Shown: positions 1-9,192, counted from the stretch's first letter. The stretch is DNA of 64,000 bases from Geosporobacter ferrireducens (GCF_001750685.1 NZ_CP017269.1:4195416-4259415), one strand, 5' to 3'. The notes: generated by a model not told the origin, from the letters alone. Program-made: numbers and translations.

Positions 1-758
1 ACATTACGAATCAAAGTGATAAAATTGAAAAAGACTCAGTAATTCCAGTATATTATCAGCTTGCTAAAATTTTTGAAAAACAGATTTATGAAGGCAAGCT
101 AAGACCGGGAGAAGCCCTGCTGCCAGAGTATGATATTGCTGAAAAATACGGGATCAGTCGAATGACGGTGCGAAGAGCTATTGCGGAGCTTGTATCAGCA
201 GGTCTGGTCTATACGCAGAAGGGAAAAGGGACATTTGTGTCAAAACCAAAATTAGATAATGTTGTTTTTGAACTAGGGGATTTTCACAAGGAGATCATCG
301 GAAGAGGAATGAAGCCCAGTACAAAGCTGCTGAGTGTAAAGATCGTAAAGGCAGATAAACATTTAGGAAACAAATTAAGGGTTGAGGTAGGCACCAGCTG
401 CCTGTTTTTTAGAATGATTCTCGCAGCCAATGAAGAACCTTTGGTTTATGAAAATAAATATGTAGTTTTTTCTAAACAAAAACCAATCTTAGAGACGGAA
501 CTTAAAGACCCATCCTTATCCAATCTAGCAGCTATTCACAGCGAATATTTACCAACGATTAGCAAAAAAATTCTGCATGCTTCAATTGTGAAAGCGGACG
601 AGGCAAAAATTTTAGGGATACCCTTAAATACGCCGGTTTTTGTTGTTGAGCAAACCGTATATAATGCAGAAAAGAAGCCTATGGGTTGGGGTACATCTGT
701 TTACAGAGGGGATCGCTATAAGTTGACGAGTTATACTGGATGGTCTATTGAAGACTGA
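1..758 (+). CDS. GntR-family (HutC/UTRA) transcriptional regulator, 5' end outside window
   Basis: The frame is open from the first bases of the window, so the start codon lies upstream. The first visible part (positions 3 to about 225) reads as a winged helix-turn-helix of the GntR type, with the segments PVYYQLAKIFEKQI, LRPGEALLPEYDIAEKYGISRMTVRRAI and GLVYTQKGKGTFV. The rest matches a UTRA ligand-sensing domain, ending in a typical VEQTVYNAEKKPMGWGTSVYRGDRYKL stretch interrupted only by normal variation. HutC-type members sense small metabolites and release their operator on binding. It sits 22 bp upstream of a corrinoid protein gene and probably controls that methyltransferase cluster; the ligand is unknown. 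The internal ATG at 162 would cut the DNA-binding domain and is not the start. Confidence 0.9.
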   Translation, partial: ITNQSDKIEKDSVIPVYYQLAKIFEKQIYEGKLRPGEALLPEYDIAEKYGISRMTVRRAIAELVSAGLVYTQKGKGTFVSKPKLDNVVFELGDFHKEIIGRGMKPSTKLLSVKIVKADKHLGNKLRVEVGTSCLFFRMILAANEEPLVYENKYVVFSKQKPILETELKDPSLSNLAAIHSEYLPTISKKILHASIVKADEAKILGIPLNTPVFVVEQTVYNAEKKPMGWGTSVYRGDRYKLTSYTGWSIED

Positions 759-780
759 GTTTGAGACAAGGGTGATAAAT

Positions 781-1428
781 ATGTTGAGAGATGATTTAAT
801 TAATGCGATCATAGACCTGGATGAAGATAGGGCACTTTTGCTGGTAAGGGAAGAAATTATAAATGGAGCTACGCCTCTGGAAATCGTTGAACGGTGCAGA
901 CACGGGGTTGAACTGGTTGGGAAACGATATAGCGAGGAAATATATTATCTCTCGGATCTCATTATGTCAGAGGAGATTTTTAGAGGGATAATGGAAATAT
1001 TGGAACCATGTTTTAAGGATATTGAACAGAATAAAGGAATGAAGATTGTCATGGGTACCATTGAAGGAGATATCCATGACCTAGGAAAAAATATTATTAT
1101 CAGCTTGTTGCGTTCTGTAGGCTTTGAGGTTTTTGACCTTGGTGTAGATGTTCAACCAGAGCAGTTTATCAATAAGATTATTGAAACCGGCGCCGATATC
1201 GTTGGTATTTCGGTTGTGCTTACCTTCTCAATAAATTCCGTAAGAAAAGTAATTCAAATGATGGAGGAATCCGGATTAAGGGATAAGGTAACCGTTGTAA
1301 TCGGAGGCTATCCGGTTGATAAAAGAGTGCGGGAATATACGGGAGCGGATTATTTCGAAACAGAAGCTTCTAAGGCAGTAGAGTTAATGAAGCGTTTGGC
1401 CGAAGAAAAAAATATCAGCAATAGATGA
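781..1428 (+). CDS. Corrinoid (B12-binding) methyltransferase protein, copy 1
   Basis: The protein has 215 residues. An N-terminal helical cap domain (B12-binding-2 type, residues about 1-85) is followed by a Rossmann-like B12-binding domain. The base-off cobalamin signature DxHxxG is present as GDIHDLGKN with His99, which would ligate cobalt. Such proteins carry a methyl group between a substrate methyltransferase and a folate or coenzyme M methyltransferase. ATG 781 is preferred over TTG 748 because AAGGGTGAT lies just upstream and the corrinoid-family N-terminus starts there. It follows the GntR gene and precedes a URO-D-fold methyltransferase, so it is likely that enzyme's partner. The substrate is not shown by the sequence. 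Confidence 0.9.
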   Translation: MLRDDLINAIIDLDEDRALLLVREEIINGATPLEIVERCRHGVELVGKRYSEEIYYLSDLIMSEEIFRGIMEILEPCFKDIEQNKGMKIVMGTIEGDIHDLGKNIIISLLRSVGFEVFDLGVDVQPEQFINKIIETGADIVGISVVLTFSINSVRKVIQMMEESGLRDKVTVVIGGYPVDKRVREYTGADYFETEASKAVELMKRLAEEKNISNR

Positions 1429-1724
1429 TATTCATTTGAATACAAGTATAAAAGCAGGCATATAGATTTAGAAAAGAAATCTGAATGCGTATTCTCCACA
1501 TGTCTATACATCATTACATCTCTTATAAATTGTAAGAGGGTAGGTTTATCCATAATGACAATAAAAGCGTATAAAGGGGGAATCGATAGTGTAACAGCAT
1601 GTTTAGAAAGGGGGATTCTGATTAATAAAATAAGGGACAATCTGTAATGAAGGAATTAGAAGGCTAGAACTGTTTAGTAAATGGATCAGTGATTTTAAAA
1701 CTGAACATAGGGAGGTATTTAACC

Positions 1725-2903
1725 ATGTCTGAGGATAAGCGAGTATTATACCAGGAGAGGTTGAAAAGATATACGACCGCAATGGACCTTGGTAAACCAG
1801 ATAAAGTACCTATTCGTCTGTCTATTTCTGAATTTGCAGCGAAATATGCCGGCTATACGCATCAGGAAATCTATTATCAAATGGATAAAAATGTTGATTC
1901 GATAAATAAAATTCTAAAGGATTTTGACATTGATGCCTGCTTTGGCCTGCCAAGCATATGGTGGGCAACGACACACGATGCAGTAGGCGCCAGATATTTA
2001 AAATTTGCAGGAGCGGAACTTGACGAGGATACTCAATTTCAATATGTAGAGGGAGAATATATGCAGCCGGAGGATTACGATGCTTTTTTGGCCAATCCGA
2101 CAGAATGGATTGCCAATACATTCTTGCCCCGCTTACATAGAGAGTCTGCAGAAGCCGCTTCATATCGTTCTACTGTATCACATATAAAAGGCGCTATGGG
2201 CTTTGTCCAGCAGTTGGGGGCCACAGGCCAAGCTTGGGCTGATTGGGCCAATAATTATGGAGCGGTACCCGGATATACGGGATTTACGAAAGCACCTTTT
2301 GATACAATGGGGGATACTTTACGTGGATTAAGAGGCGTTATGAAGGATATGGCCCGGAATAAAGAAAAACTCCTTGCTGCGATAGAAATGTTAGTAGCCC
2401 ATAATATTTTCTACGGTTTTGCAACATCAGCCGGAGATACACAGCTGCCCCTGTTTATGCCTTTGCACCGCGGTGCTTTCCCATTCTTGAATCCTAAGCA
2501 GTGGGATGAATTCTATTGGCCTACCCTGAAAAAGGTTATTGAAGGACTGTGGGCAAATGGCAAGAGAACATTATTCTTCGCTGAGGGAAATTGGACGCCC
2601 TATTTGGAAAAAATTGCCGAACTGCCGGAGAAAAGCATTGTATTTCACGTAGATATGACAGATATGGCACAAGCGAAGAAGATTCTTGGCGGAAGATTCT
2701 GCATTAGTGGAAATGTACCGAATACTCTTTTGGCTTACGGAAAACCGGAGGAAGTTAAAACGTACGTAAAACGTCTAATTGATACCTACGCTGGAGACGG
2801 CGGTTTTATAATAGATGCTGCTGCTGTCATACAAGCAGATGCACAGGTGGAGAATATGAAGGCATTAATTGAGGCCGCTAGAGAATATGGTGTTTATGAA
2901 TAG
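1725..2903 (+). CDS. Uroporphyrinogen-decarboxylase-fold (URO-D/MtaA-like) methyltransferase
   Basis: The protein has 392 residues and the layout of the URO-D superfamily, which includes MtaA/MtbA-type methylcobamide transferases and aromatic O-demethylase methyltransferases. ATG 1725 follows GGGAGG with good spacing; the GTG at 1689 has no ribosome site. The position where MtaA-type enzymes have the zinc motif HxCGN reads F285-A286-E287-G288-N289, so the canonical His and Cys ligands are absent; Glu287 and His308 are candidate replacements. Two corrinoid protein genes flank it, which indicates methyl transfer rather than haem synthesis. I infer a substrate:corrinoid or corrinoid:acceptor methyltransferase, possibly O-demethylase-like. 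The substrate cannot be assigned. Confidence 0.82.
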   Translation: MSEDKRVLYQERLKRYTTAMDLGKPDKVPIRLSISEFAAKYAGYTHQEIYYQMDKNVDSINKILKDFDIDACFGLPSIWWATTHDAVGARYLKFAGAELDEDTQFQYVEGEYMQPEDYDAFLANPTEWIANTFLPRLHRESAEAASYRSTVSHIKGAMGFVQQLGATGQAWADWANNYGAVPGYTGFTKAPFDTMGDTLRGLRGVMKDMARNKEKLLAAIEMLVAHNIFYGFATSAGDTQLPLFMPLHRGAFPFLNPKQWDEFYWPTLKKVIEGLWANGKRTLFFAEGNWTPYLEKIAELPEKSIVFHVDMTDMAQAKKILGGRFCISGNVPNTLLAYGKPEEVKTYVKRLIDTYAGDGGFIIDAAAVIQADAQVENMKALIEAAREYGVYE

Positions 2904-2923
2904 CCGTGGGGAGGTCGAGAAGG

Positions 2924-3106
2924 ATGAATAAAGATGTTCCTGTAAAAAACACATTTGAGAGCTTGCCGCCAGGAGTATGTTTCCCGTGGGAACAAAAATC
3001 TAAAGAATTTACCGAGATTAAAGGCGACGCTGAAATTATTAAGAGTGAGTGGGAGAAACTCGATGCCTTAGCTTATGTATATCTTTGGTGGTGGGTACAA
3101 CGCTAG
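2924..3106 (+). CDS. Small unrecognised protein in the corrinoid cluster
   Basis: This is a 60-residue reading frame starting at ATG 2924 after GGGGAGGTCGAGAAGG, a good ribosome site, 20 bp after the URO-D-fold gene. I do not recognise the family. It contains a Pro/Trp-bearing N-terminal part (SLPPGVCFPWEQ), an acidic middle and an unusual Trp-rich end (YLWWWVQR). A reading one base over at the end gives a glycine-rich tail (MYIFGGGYNASLQTA) before a stop at about 3120, so a frameshift near 3085 is possible and the present C-terminus may not be the original one. Its place between two corrinoid-pathway genes suggests an accessory role, but no function can be inferred. Confidence 0.5.
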   Translation: MNKDVPVKNTFESLPPGVCFPWEQKSKEFTEIKGDAEIIKSEWEKLDALAYVYLWWWVQR

Positions 3107-3165
3107 TCTGCAAACAGCCTAAACGGAATTTTGCTATATTTTAATTTGAGGAGGAATGATTAAAA

Positions 3166-3801
3166 ATGGCACTGTTGACTGATGATCTATCAAAAGCTAT
3201 TGTGGAGCTTGATGAAGATAGGGTTAAAGAATTAGTAAACATCAGGTTGGAAGCTGGATTGATGCCACTGGATATCGTTAGCAAACTGCAGGAAGGCATG
3301 ACAGAAGTAGGAAAACGTTTTGAGACAGGAGAATATTTCTTAAGCGAGCTGATCATGGCTGGTGAAATCATGAAGGAGAGGATGGTGGATTTAGAGCCCC
3401 GCCTTGCAGATGTAAACAGTGAACACCGGGGTACTATTGTTATCGGTACTGTGAAGGATGATATACATGATCTTGGTAAAGAGATTGTTGTAATGTTGTT
3501 AAAAGGTTCCGGATATAACGTTATCGATTTGGGTGTAGATGTCCCCGCAGAGAAATTTGTTGATGCCATTCGCCAAAATAAAGCTCCATTGCTGGCATTA
3601 AGTGTACTGTTGACCTCCTGTGTGGAATCCATGAAAAAAACCATTGATACCGTAAGGGCATCTGGCTTGGATGTTAAAATACTAATAGGCGGTGCAATCG
3701 TAGATGATAAGGTGAAAGAATTCTGCGGTCCTGATTATGGCAGCACAATTGCCAGTGATGCTGTGAAAATTGCTGAAGAAGTATTTGGCAAGGTAAGCTA
3801 G
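3166..3801 (+). CDS. Corrinoid (B12-binding) methyltransferase protein, copy 2
   Basis: The protein has 211 residues, with a helical cap domain followed by a B12-binding domain bearing the cobalt-ligand motif DDIHDLGKE (His101). ATG 3166 follows GAGGAGG at 8-10 bases. It is clearly a paralogue of the corrinoid protein at 781-1428: both share LDEDR and LSDLIM/LSELIM-type segments in the cap. Two carrier proteins with one URO-D-fold enzyme suggest either two methyl donors or a carrier that pairs with an enzyme outside the window. A strong hairpin downstream probably ends the transcript. Confidence 0.9.
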   Translation: MALLTDDLSKAIVELDEDRVKELVNIRLEAGLMPLDIVSKLQEGMTEVGKRFETGEYFLSELIMAGEIMKERMVDLEPRLADVNSEHRGTIVIGTVKDDIHDLGKEIVVMLLKGSGYNVIDLGVDVPAEKFVDAIRQNKAPLLALSVLLTSCVESMKKTIDTVRASGLDVKILIGGAIVDDKVKEFCGPDYGSTIASDAVKIAEEVFGKVS

Positions 3802-3875
3802 CCAATCTTTATAAATTTCCTTTCATAGATATTATAAGGGGCCTGGTGAGACCCGGAAAGATTTGTTAAGTGAAT

Positions 3876-3918
3876 GATACCGCTAGTAAAAATTTACTAA
3901 ATTTTTACTAGCGGTATC
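3876..3918. terminator. Perfect 20-bp inverted repeat after corrinoid cluster
   Basis: Arms at 3876-3895 and 3899-3918 are exact reverse complements around a 3-nt loop. The right arm is followed by an AT-rich stretch (GAATTTTAT) rather than a clean T run, so it may be a terminator or a processed 3' stem. The segment ACTAAATTTTTA in it recurs in the mgl promoter at 4096-4107. Confidence 0.7.
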
Positions 3919-4085
3919 GAATTTTATCTGTAAAAAAATATAAAATTATCGTGTAATACATCAAAAAAAGAAAAAAACTGTATAAAAAAAGGTAAAAAAG
4001 TAACCAAACTCAGTATAAAAAGATAAAACTTTGACTTGAAATATTTGGTTTTATTATTTTTGTAATGAAAGTGTAATAAAATCTA

Positions 4086-4114
4086 TTGACTATTGACTAA
4101 ATTTTTAGTAAAAT
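4086..4114 (+). promoter_or_regulatory. Promoter for mglBAC
   Basis: TTGACT (4086-4091), a 17-bp spacer and TAAAAT (4109-4114) form a near-consensus housekeeping promoter. A second overlapping choice is TTGACT 4093-4098 with TTATAC 4115-4120. It stands 60-90 bp upstream of the mglB start codon. The rest of the 3802-4173 gap is AT-rich and shows no other gene. Confidence 0.72.
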
Positions 4115-4124
4115 TTATACAAGA

Positions 4125-4140
4125 TGGAAAACGCTTTCAA
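4125..4140. promoter_or_regulatory. LacI/GalR- or CcpA-type operator in front of mglB
   Basis: TGGAAAACGCTTTCAA contains the LacI-family half-sites GAAA and TTTC around a central CG (GAAAACGCTTTC, 4127-4138). It sits directly downstream of the -10 box, where bound repressor would block transcription. The LacI-type regulator at 14761-15762 or CcpA could bind here; it matches 13 of 14 positions of the usual catabolite-responsive element. Confidence 0.7.
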
Positions 4141-4173
4141 AACAATTCAAGTATTGTAAAGGGGGAAGTATGT

Positions 4174-5217
4174 ATGAAAAAAATATTGGCATTACTGCTG
4201 GCATTGACAATGGTACTTACATTGGCTGCATGCGGTCAAAAGCCTGCGGAAGCTCCAGCAGCCGGTGGGGATGCAGGCGTTCCAAAGATAGGAGTAACCA
4301 TTTACAAATTTGATGACAACTTTATGTCCTTTGTACGCCGTGCAATTGAGACCGGTGGGAAGGATAAAGCAGAACTGATCCTAAACGACTCACAAAACAA
4401 CCAGGCAACCCAAAATGAGCAAGTAGACATGATGATCTCAAAAGGAGTAAAATCCTTAGCCATCAACCTGGTTGACCCACAAGCAGCACCATCGATCATA
4501 GAAAAAGCAAGAGGGGCAAACCTGCCGGTAGTCTTCTTTAACAAAGAGCCGGATGCAGCAGCATTGGCAAGCTATGACCATACATGGTATGTAGGAACAA
4601 CATCCTCAGAATCGGGAGTCATGCAAGGAAAAATCGTAGCAGACTCCTGGAAAGCAAATCCGGATTGGGATAAAAACGGGGACGGAAAAATCCAGTACGT
4701 ACTGCTAAAGGGAGAACCAGGCCATCCGGACGCTGAAGCCCGTACAAAATACGTAATCGAAGAAATAAAAAAATCCGGAATCGAAGTAGAAGAACTTGAA
4801 CTGCAAACCGGAATGTGGGATAGCGTAAAAGGAAAAGAACTGGTAGATGCATGGCTGGCAAAACATGGAGACAAAATCGAATACATCATCGCCAACAACG
4901 ATGCCATGGCATTGGGAGCCGTATCCTCACTAAAAGCCAATGGATACTTTGAAAACGGCAAATTCATGCCGGTAGTAGGAGTAGATGCCATCCCGGATGC
5001 ATTAGAACAAATCAAAGGGGGCCTCATGGTAGGAACCGTATTGAACGACGCGAAAAACCAAGGACAGGCAACATTAGACCTGGCATTAAACGTAGCCAAT
5101 GGAAAAGACCCATTAGAAGGAACCAAATGGACACTAGATGACAAAAAAGCCGTAAGAGTACCCTATGTGGGGATCACATTAGACAATCTGGCCATAGCAG
5201 AAGAAGCATACAAATAA
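4174..5217 (+). CDS. mglB: Galactose/methylgalactoside ABC transporter substrate-binding lipoprotein
   Basis: The protein has 347 residues and starts at ATG 4174 after AAGGGGGAAG. A lipoprotein signal peptide ends in the lipobox LTLAAC, so the mature protein is anchored by its cysteine. The remainder is a type-1 periplasmic-binding fold: [47 protein letters not shown] segments and [14 protein letters not shown] are characteristic of MglB. It captures galactose or glucose and feeds MglA/MglC. It is first in the operon and separated from mglA by a hairpin that would allow excess binding protein. From about base 4385 onward, codon choice shifts strongly to AAC, GAC, ATC and GTA. Confidence 0.93.
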   Translation: MKKILALLLALTMVLTLAACGQKPAEAPAAGGDAGVPKIGVTIYKFDDNFMSFVRRAIETGGKDKAELILNDSQNNQATQNEQVDMMISKGVKSLAINLVDPQAAPSIIEKARGANLPVVFFNKEPDAAALASYDHTWYVGTTSSESGVMQGKIVADSWKANPDWDKNGDGKIQYVLLKGEPGHPDAEARTKYVIEEIKKSGIEVEELELQTGMWDSVKGKELVDAWLAKHGDKIEYIIANNDAMALGAVSSLKANGYFENGKFMPVVGVDAIPDALEQIKGGLMVGTVLNDAKNQGQATLDLALNVANGKDPLEGTKWTLDDKKAVRVPYVGITLDNLAIAEEAYK

Positions 5218-5237
5218 GCAACAACCAAAAGAACAGA

Positions 5238-5273
5238 AAAAACAAGGATGTATAAGCATGCATCCTTGTTTTT
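5238..5273 (+). terminator. Attenuating hairpin between mglB and mglA
   Basis: Stem arms AAAACAAGGATG (5239-5250) and CATCCTTGTTTT (5261-5272) with a 10-nt loop are followed by T residues. Such a structure usually ends or stabilises part of the mglB transcript, giving more binding protein than transporter. Confidence 0.75.
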
Positions 5274-5308
5274 AAATAGAAATAGAGAAATAGAAAGGGG
5301 TGAAACCT

Positions 5309-6835
5309 GTGCAGACCAAACAAAAAGAAGAACAAAACAAAGAAAACTACCTGCTGGAAATGATCGGTATCTCAAAAGAATTTCCGGGAGTAAAAGCATT
5401 AGACCGGGTAGAACTGAGAGTCAACAAAGGAACAGTGCACGCGCTGATGGGAGAAAATGGTGCAGGGAAATCTACCCTGATGAAATGCCTATTCGGAATC
5501 TACCATGCAGACGAAGGAGAAATCTACCTGGAAGGAAAAAAAGTAAACTTCACATCAGCAAAACAAGCCCTAGACAACGGAGTATCCATGGTGCACCAGG
5601 AACTAAACCAAGTACGCCAGCGAAGCATCACCGACAACATATGGCTGGGCCGGTATCCCAGAAAAGGCCCCTTCATCGACGAAGAAAAAATGCATAAAGA
5701 CACAAAGAAAATCTTTGAAGAACTGGACATCCAGCTGGACCCCCGGGAAAAAGTAGAAAAACTAACCGTATCAGAAATGCAAATGGTAGAAATCGCAAAA
5801 GCAGTATCCTACAACTCGAAAATAATCGTTATGGATGAACCCACCTCCTCCCTGACAGAAAAAGAAGTAGCCCACCTGTTTAAAATCATCACAGCCCTAA
5901 AAGAAAAAGGAGTAGGGATCATCTATATCTCACATAAAATGGAAGAAATCCTACAAATCTCAGACGAAGTAACCGTCATGAGAGACGGCAAGTGGATCAC
6001 AACCCAAGGGGCAAAAGAACTGACAACCGACAGAATCATCAACCTGATGGTAGGAAGAGACCTGACCCACCGGTTCCCGGAAAAAACCAACGAACCGGGA
6101 GAGACCATCCTGCAGATAAAAGAAGTGACAGCCCAGTACCAACCCTCCATACAAGAAATAAACTTTGAACTGAAAAAAGGAGAAATCCTGGGCATAGCCG
6201 GCCTGGTAGGCTCAAAACGCACAGACATCGTAGAAGCCCTCTTTGGCATAAGACAAATCAAAAAGGGGCAGATCATCCTCCATGGGAAAGAAATCAAAAA
6301 CAAGACCCCGGAGGCCGCAATCCAAAACGGATTTGCCCTGGTAACCGAAGAGAGGAGGACAACAGGAATCTTCGGCGTACTAAACATCCTCTTTAACGCG
6401 ACCATCGCCAACATGGAAAAATACACAAACCCCATAGGACTCCTGAAAGAAGAAAAAACAAAAGAAGACACCCAATGGGTCATCGACAGCATGAGCGTAA
6501 AAACCCCGGGACAAAAGACCATGATCAACAGCCTGTCCGGAGGGAACCAACAAAAAGTAATCTTAGGGCGGTGGCTGCTGACACAACCGGAAGTACTCAT
6601 GCTGGACGAACCCACCCGTGGAATCGACGTAGGAGCAAAATATGAAATCTACCAACTCATGATAGAACTGGCGAAAATGGGAAAAGGCATCCTCATGATC
6701 TCATCAGAAATGCCGGAACTCCTAGGAATCACCGATAGAATACTAGTAATGAGCAACGGCCGGGTGGCAGGGATCGTAGAAACCAAAAAAACAACACAAG
6801 AAGAAATATTACGCCTATCAGCTAAGTATCTATAG
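5309..6835 (+). CDS. mglA: Galactose/methylgalactoside import ATP-binding protein (two ABC domains)
   Basis: The protein has about 508 residues with two fused ABC domains, as usual for sugar importers of the Rbs/Mgl type. Domain 1 has Walker [10 protein letters not shown], a signature-like [14 protein letters not shown] and Walker [12 protein letters not shown]. Domain 2 has a degenerate Walker A (GLVGSKRTD), signature LSGGNQQKV and Walker [13 protein letters not shown]; the degenerate second site is normal in this family. GTG 5309 is placed 8 bases after GAAAGGGG and is preferred to GTG 5300. The enzyme powers uptake through MglC. The whole gene uses the same unusual AAC/GAC/ATC/GTA-rich codon set as the end of mglB. 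Confidence 0.93.
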   Translation: MQTKQKEEQNKENYLLEMIGISKEFPGVKALDRVELRVNKGTVHALMGENGAGKSTLMKCLFGIYHADEGEIYLEGKKVNFTSAKQALDNGVSMVHQELNQVRQRSITDNIWLGRYPRKGPFIDEEKMHKDTKKIFEELDIQLDPREKVEKLTVSEMQMVEIAKAVSYNSKIIVMDEPTSSLTEKEVAHLFKIITALKEKGVGIIYISHKMEEILQISDEVTVMRDGKWITTQGAKELTTDRIINLMVGRDLTHRFPEKTNEPGETILQIKEVTAQYQPSIQEINFELKKGEILGIAGLVGSKRTDIVEALFGIRQIKKGQIILHGKEIKNKTPEAAIQNGFALVTEERRTTGIFGVLNILFNATIANMEKYTNPIGLLKEEKTKEDTQWVIDSMSVKTPGQKTMINSLSGGNQQKVILGRWLLTQPEVLMLDEPTRGIDVGAKYEIYQLMIELAKMGKGILMISSEMPELLGITDRILVMSNGRVAGIVETKKTTQEEILRLSAKYL

Positions 6836-6852
6836 GATAAGGAGAGAGAAAA

Positions 6853-7893
6853 GTGATACAGGAAAAAACAAAAAAAACAAAGAAAATAACCACCAAAGAC
6901 ATCCTAGCCTGGATGATGAACAATGCAATCTTTCTCGTATTACTGGTATTACTGCTGGTAATCATCACCATATCCCCGGACTTTGTCACCATGAACAACT
7001 TCCGAAACATCCTAACCCAAGCCTCAACCCGGATCATCATCGCATTAGGAGTGGGGGGCATCATCATCCTGCAGGGAACGGACCTATCCGCAGGACGAAT
7101 CGTAGGATTGTCGGCAGTCATCTCCGCATCCCTGCTGCAGGCACCCAGCTATGCCTACAGAATGTACCCGGAACTGCCGGCACTGCCCATCCTGCTGCCC
7201 ATCCTGCTGGCAGCAGCAGTAGCAGGAGTATTTGGACTCATTAACGGATTTATCATATCCAAACTCAACGTAACCCCCTTTATCACCACACTAGGAACCC
7301 AGATCATCGTCTATGGAGTAACCTCCATCTACTTCGACAGACCCCCCTACGGGGCGCAACCGATCGGAGGACTGGACCCAAGATACATGAAATTTGCCCA
7401 AGGCAGCTTTAACATAGGAGGATTCATCCTGCCCTACCTGGTCCTCTATGCGGCAGCAGTAACCCTATTCATATGGGTACTATGGAACAAAACCCGCTTT
7501 GGGAAAAACATCTATGCGGTAGGAGGGAATCCGGATGCGGCAGTAGTCTCAGGAGTAAACAAAGCAAAAACCATCATCATCGTCTTCGTACTGGCAGGAA
7601 TGCTCTATGGATTTGCAGGGTCATTAGAAGCGGCGAGAGTAGGGAGTGCCACCAACAACACAGGAAACATGTATGAACTGGATGCCATAGCAGCCTGCGT
7701 AGTAGGAGGGGTATCCTTCAGCGGAGGAGTAGGTACCGTAGCAGGAGTCGTCACAGGGGTATTGATCTTCCAGGTTATCAACTATGGATTGGCCTTTATT
7801 GGCGTAAACCCATACCTGCAATACATCATAAAAGGACTCATTATCATTACAGCAGTTGCCATTGATACCCGTAAATATATCAAGAAAAAGTAA
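6853..7893 (+). CDS. mglC: Galactose/methylgalactoside ABC transporter permease
   Basis: The protein has 346 residues, mostly hydrophobic helices of the BPD-transporter-2 family. It has conserved MglC segments such as GVGGIIILQGTDLSAGRIVGLSAV, YAVGGNPDAAVVSGVNK and the C-terminal VVGGVSFSGGVGTVAGVVTG run, the latter marking the membrane loop that contacts the ATPase. GTG 6853 follows GGAGAGAG, 17 bp after mglA. It forms the membrane channel of the MglBAC importer. The codon bias shared with mglA fades abruptly near base 7750, before the end of the gene. Confidence 0.92.
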   Translation: MIQEKTKKTKKITTKDILAWMMNNAIFLVLLVLLLVIITISPDFVTMNNFRNILTQASTRIIIALGVGGIIILQGTDLSAGRIVGLSAVISASLLQAPSYAYRMYPELPALPILLPILLAAAVAGVFGLINGFIISKLNVTPFITTLGTQIIVYGVTSIYFDRPPYGAQPIGGLDPRYMKFAQGSFNIGGFILPYLVLYAAAVTLFIWVLWNKTRFGKNIYAVGGNPDAAVVSGVNKAKTIIIVFVLAGMLYGFAGSLEAARVGSATNNTGNMYELDAIAACVVGGVSFSGGVGTVAGVVTGVLIFQVINYGLAFIGVNPYLQYIIKGLIIITAVAIDTRKYIKKK

Positions 7894-7917
7894 ATTACTT
7901 GCTAAGGGGGGACCACT

Positions 7918-9078
7918 ATGCTAGAAATTCTGATAAAAGATTTTGTAAACACATTTCAAAACGAAGAAGGGGTCCATACCTTTTTTGCACCGGGCCGGGT
8001 GAACCTGATTGGAGAGCATACAGACTACAATGGAGGCCATGTTTTTCCTTGTGCTTTGAGCTTTGGAACCTATGCCGTTGCCCGCAAAAGAGAGGATGGA
8101 AAGCTGAGATTCTTCTCAAAAAATTTTGAGGCCTTTGGCGTGATTGAGACGGATCTTGCGGATTTGGTTTTTGATAAAGCACATGATTGGGCGAATTACC
8201 CAAAGGGAGTGATAAAAACTTTTCAGGATGCAGGATACAAAATGGATAAAGGATTGGATGTATTGTTTTACGGAAACATTCCAAACGGAGCAGGGCTGTC
8301 TTCCAGTGCATCCATTGAATTAGTAACAGGTACGCTGTTAAAGGTTTTATTTAACCTGGATATTGATCAGGTGGAGATGGTGAAATTAAGCCAAAAATCA
8401 GAGAATGAATTTAATGGTGTCAATTGCGGGATCATGGATCAATTTGCCTGTGGTATGGGAAAAAAGGATCATGCCATTTTATTGGACACAAATACTTTGA
8501 AATATACCTATGTTCCGGCTAAATTAGAAGGCATCTCCATCGTGATTGCAAATACCAATAAAAGGCGGGATTTGGCAGCTTCGAAATATAACGAAAGGCG
8601 TAGTGAATGTGAATGTGCCTTAGAAGTCCTTCAAAAGAAGCTTAATATTTCGTCCTTAGGAGATCTGTCAGAAGAAATGTTTGAACAGCATGCACACTTG
8701 ATTGAGAATGAGATGCACAGAAAGCGTGCGAGACATGCGGTCTTTGAAAACCAACGGACAATTCAAGCGGTTAAGGCACTGACAGCAGGAGATATACAGC
8801 TTTTTGGCAGGCTTATGAATGCTTCCCATGTATCCCTAAGGGATGATTATGAGGTAACAGGAATAGAACTGGATACCCTGGTAACCGCAGCCTGGGAAAA
8901 TGGTGCCATTGGTTCCAGGATGACTGGAGCTGGATTTGGCGGATGTACTGTAAGCTTGGTCCATAATGATAAGATTGAAGCCTTTATTGAGAAAGTCGGC
9001 AGTATATATGAAGAAAAAATTGGATATAAAGCGGACTTTTACGTGGCTTCCATTGATGATGGCGCACGGCAAATATAG
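7918..9078 (+). CDS. galK: Galactokinase
   Basis: The protein has 386 residues and is a GHMP kinase. It has the galactokinase signature GRVNLIGEHTDYNGGHV near residues 28-42, the ATP-binding loop PNGAGLSSSAS and the third motif SRMTGAGFGGC near the C-terminus. It phosphorylates galactose at C1, the first step of the Leloir pathway after uptake by MglBAC. ATG 7918 follows AAGGGGGGACC, 24 bp after mglC, so it is probably in the same transcript. Codon use returns to the genomic pattern. Confidence 0.96.
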   Translation: MLEILIKDFVNTFQNEEGVHTFFAPGRVNLIGEHTDYNGGHVFPCALSFGTYAVARKREDGKLRFFSKNFEAFGVIETDLADLVFDKAHDWANYPKGVIKTFQDAGYKMDKGLDVLFYGNIPNGAGLSSSASIELVTGTLLKVLFNLDIDQVEMVKLSQKSENEFNGVNCGIMDQFACGMGKKDHAILLDTNTLKYTYVPAKLEGISIVIANTNKRRDLAASKYNERRSECECALEVLQKKLNISSLGDLSEEMFEQHAHLIENEMHRKRARHAVFENQRTIQAVKALTAGDIQLFGRLMNASHVSLRDDYEVTGIELDTLVTAAWENGAIGSRMTGAGFGGCTVSLVHNDKIEAFIEKVGSIYEEKIGYKADFYVASIDDGARQI

Positions 9079-9086
9079 TTAGTACT

Positions 9087-9129
9087 GCAAGAGGTAGTTT
9101 TCCCCATCCATATAAAAACTGCCTCTTGC
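9087..9129 (+). repeat. Stem-loop between galK and galE
   Basis: GCAAGAGG...AGTTTT at 9087-9101 pairs with AAAACTGCCTCTTGC at 9115-9129 with one bulge. No T run follows, so it is more likely an mRNA processing or stability element, or a weak attenuator, than a full terminator. Confidence 0.55.
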
Positions 9130-9192
9130 TGTGCATATACAAAAATATAGGATATAATGATTTTAACTTTGTTTTGATAAGGAGGATATGCG

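Noticed and set aside
1555..1647. A 30-codon frame in the gap before the URO-D-fold gene
   Set aside because: There is no convincing ribosome site and no recognisable pattern. The rest of the 1429-1724 gap shows nothing else.
5923..6615. A 230-codon minus-strand frame inside mglA
   Set aside because: It is a shadow caused by the strong codon bias of mglA, whose ABC motifs are complete on the plus strand.
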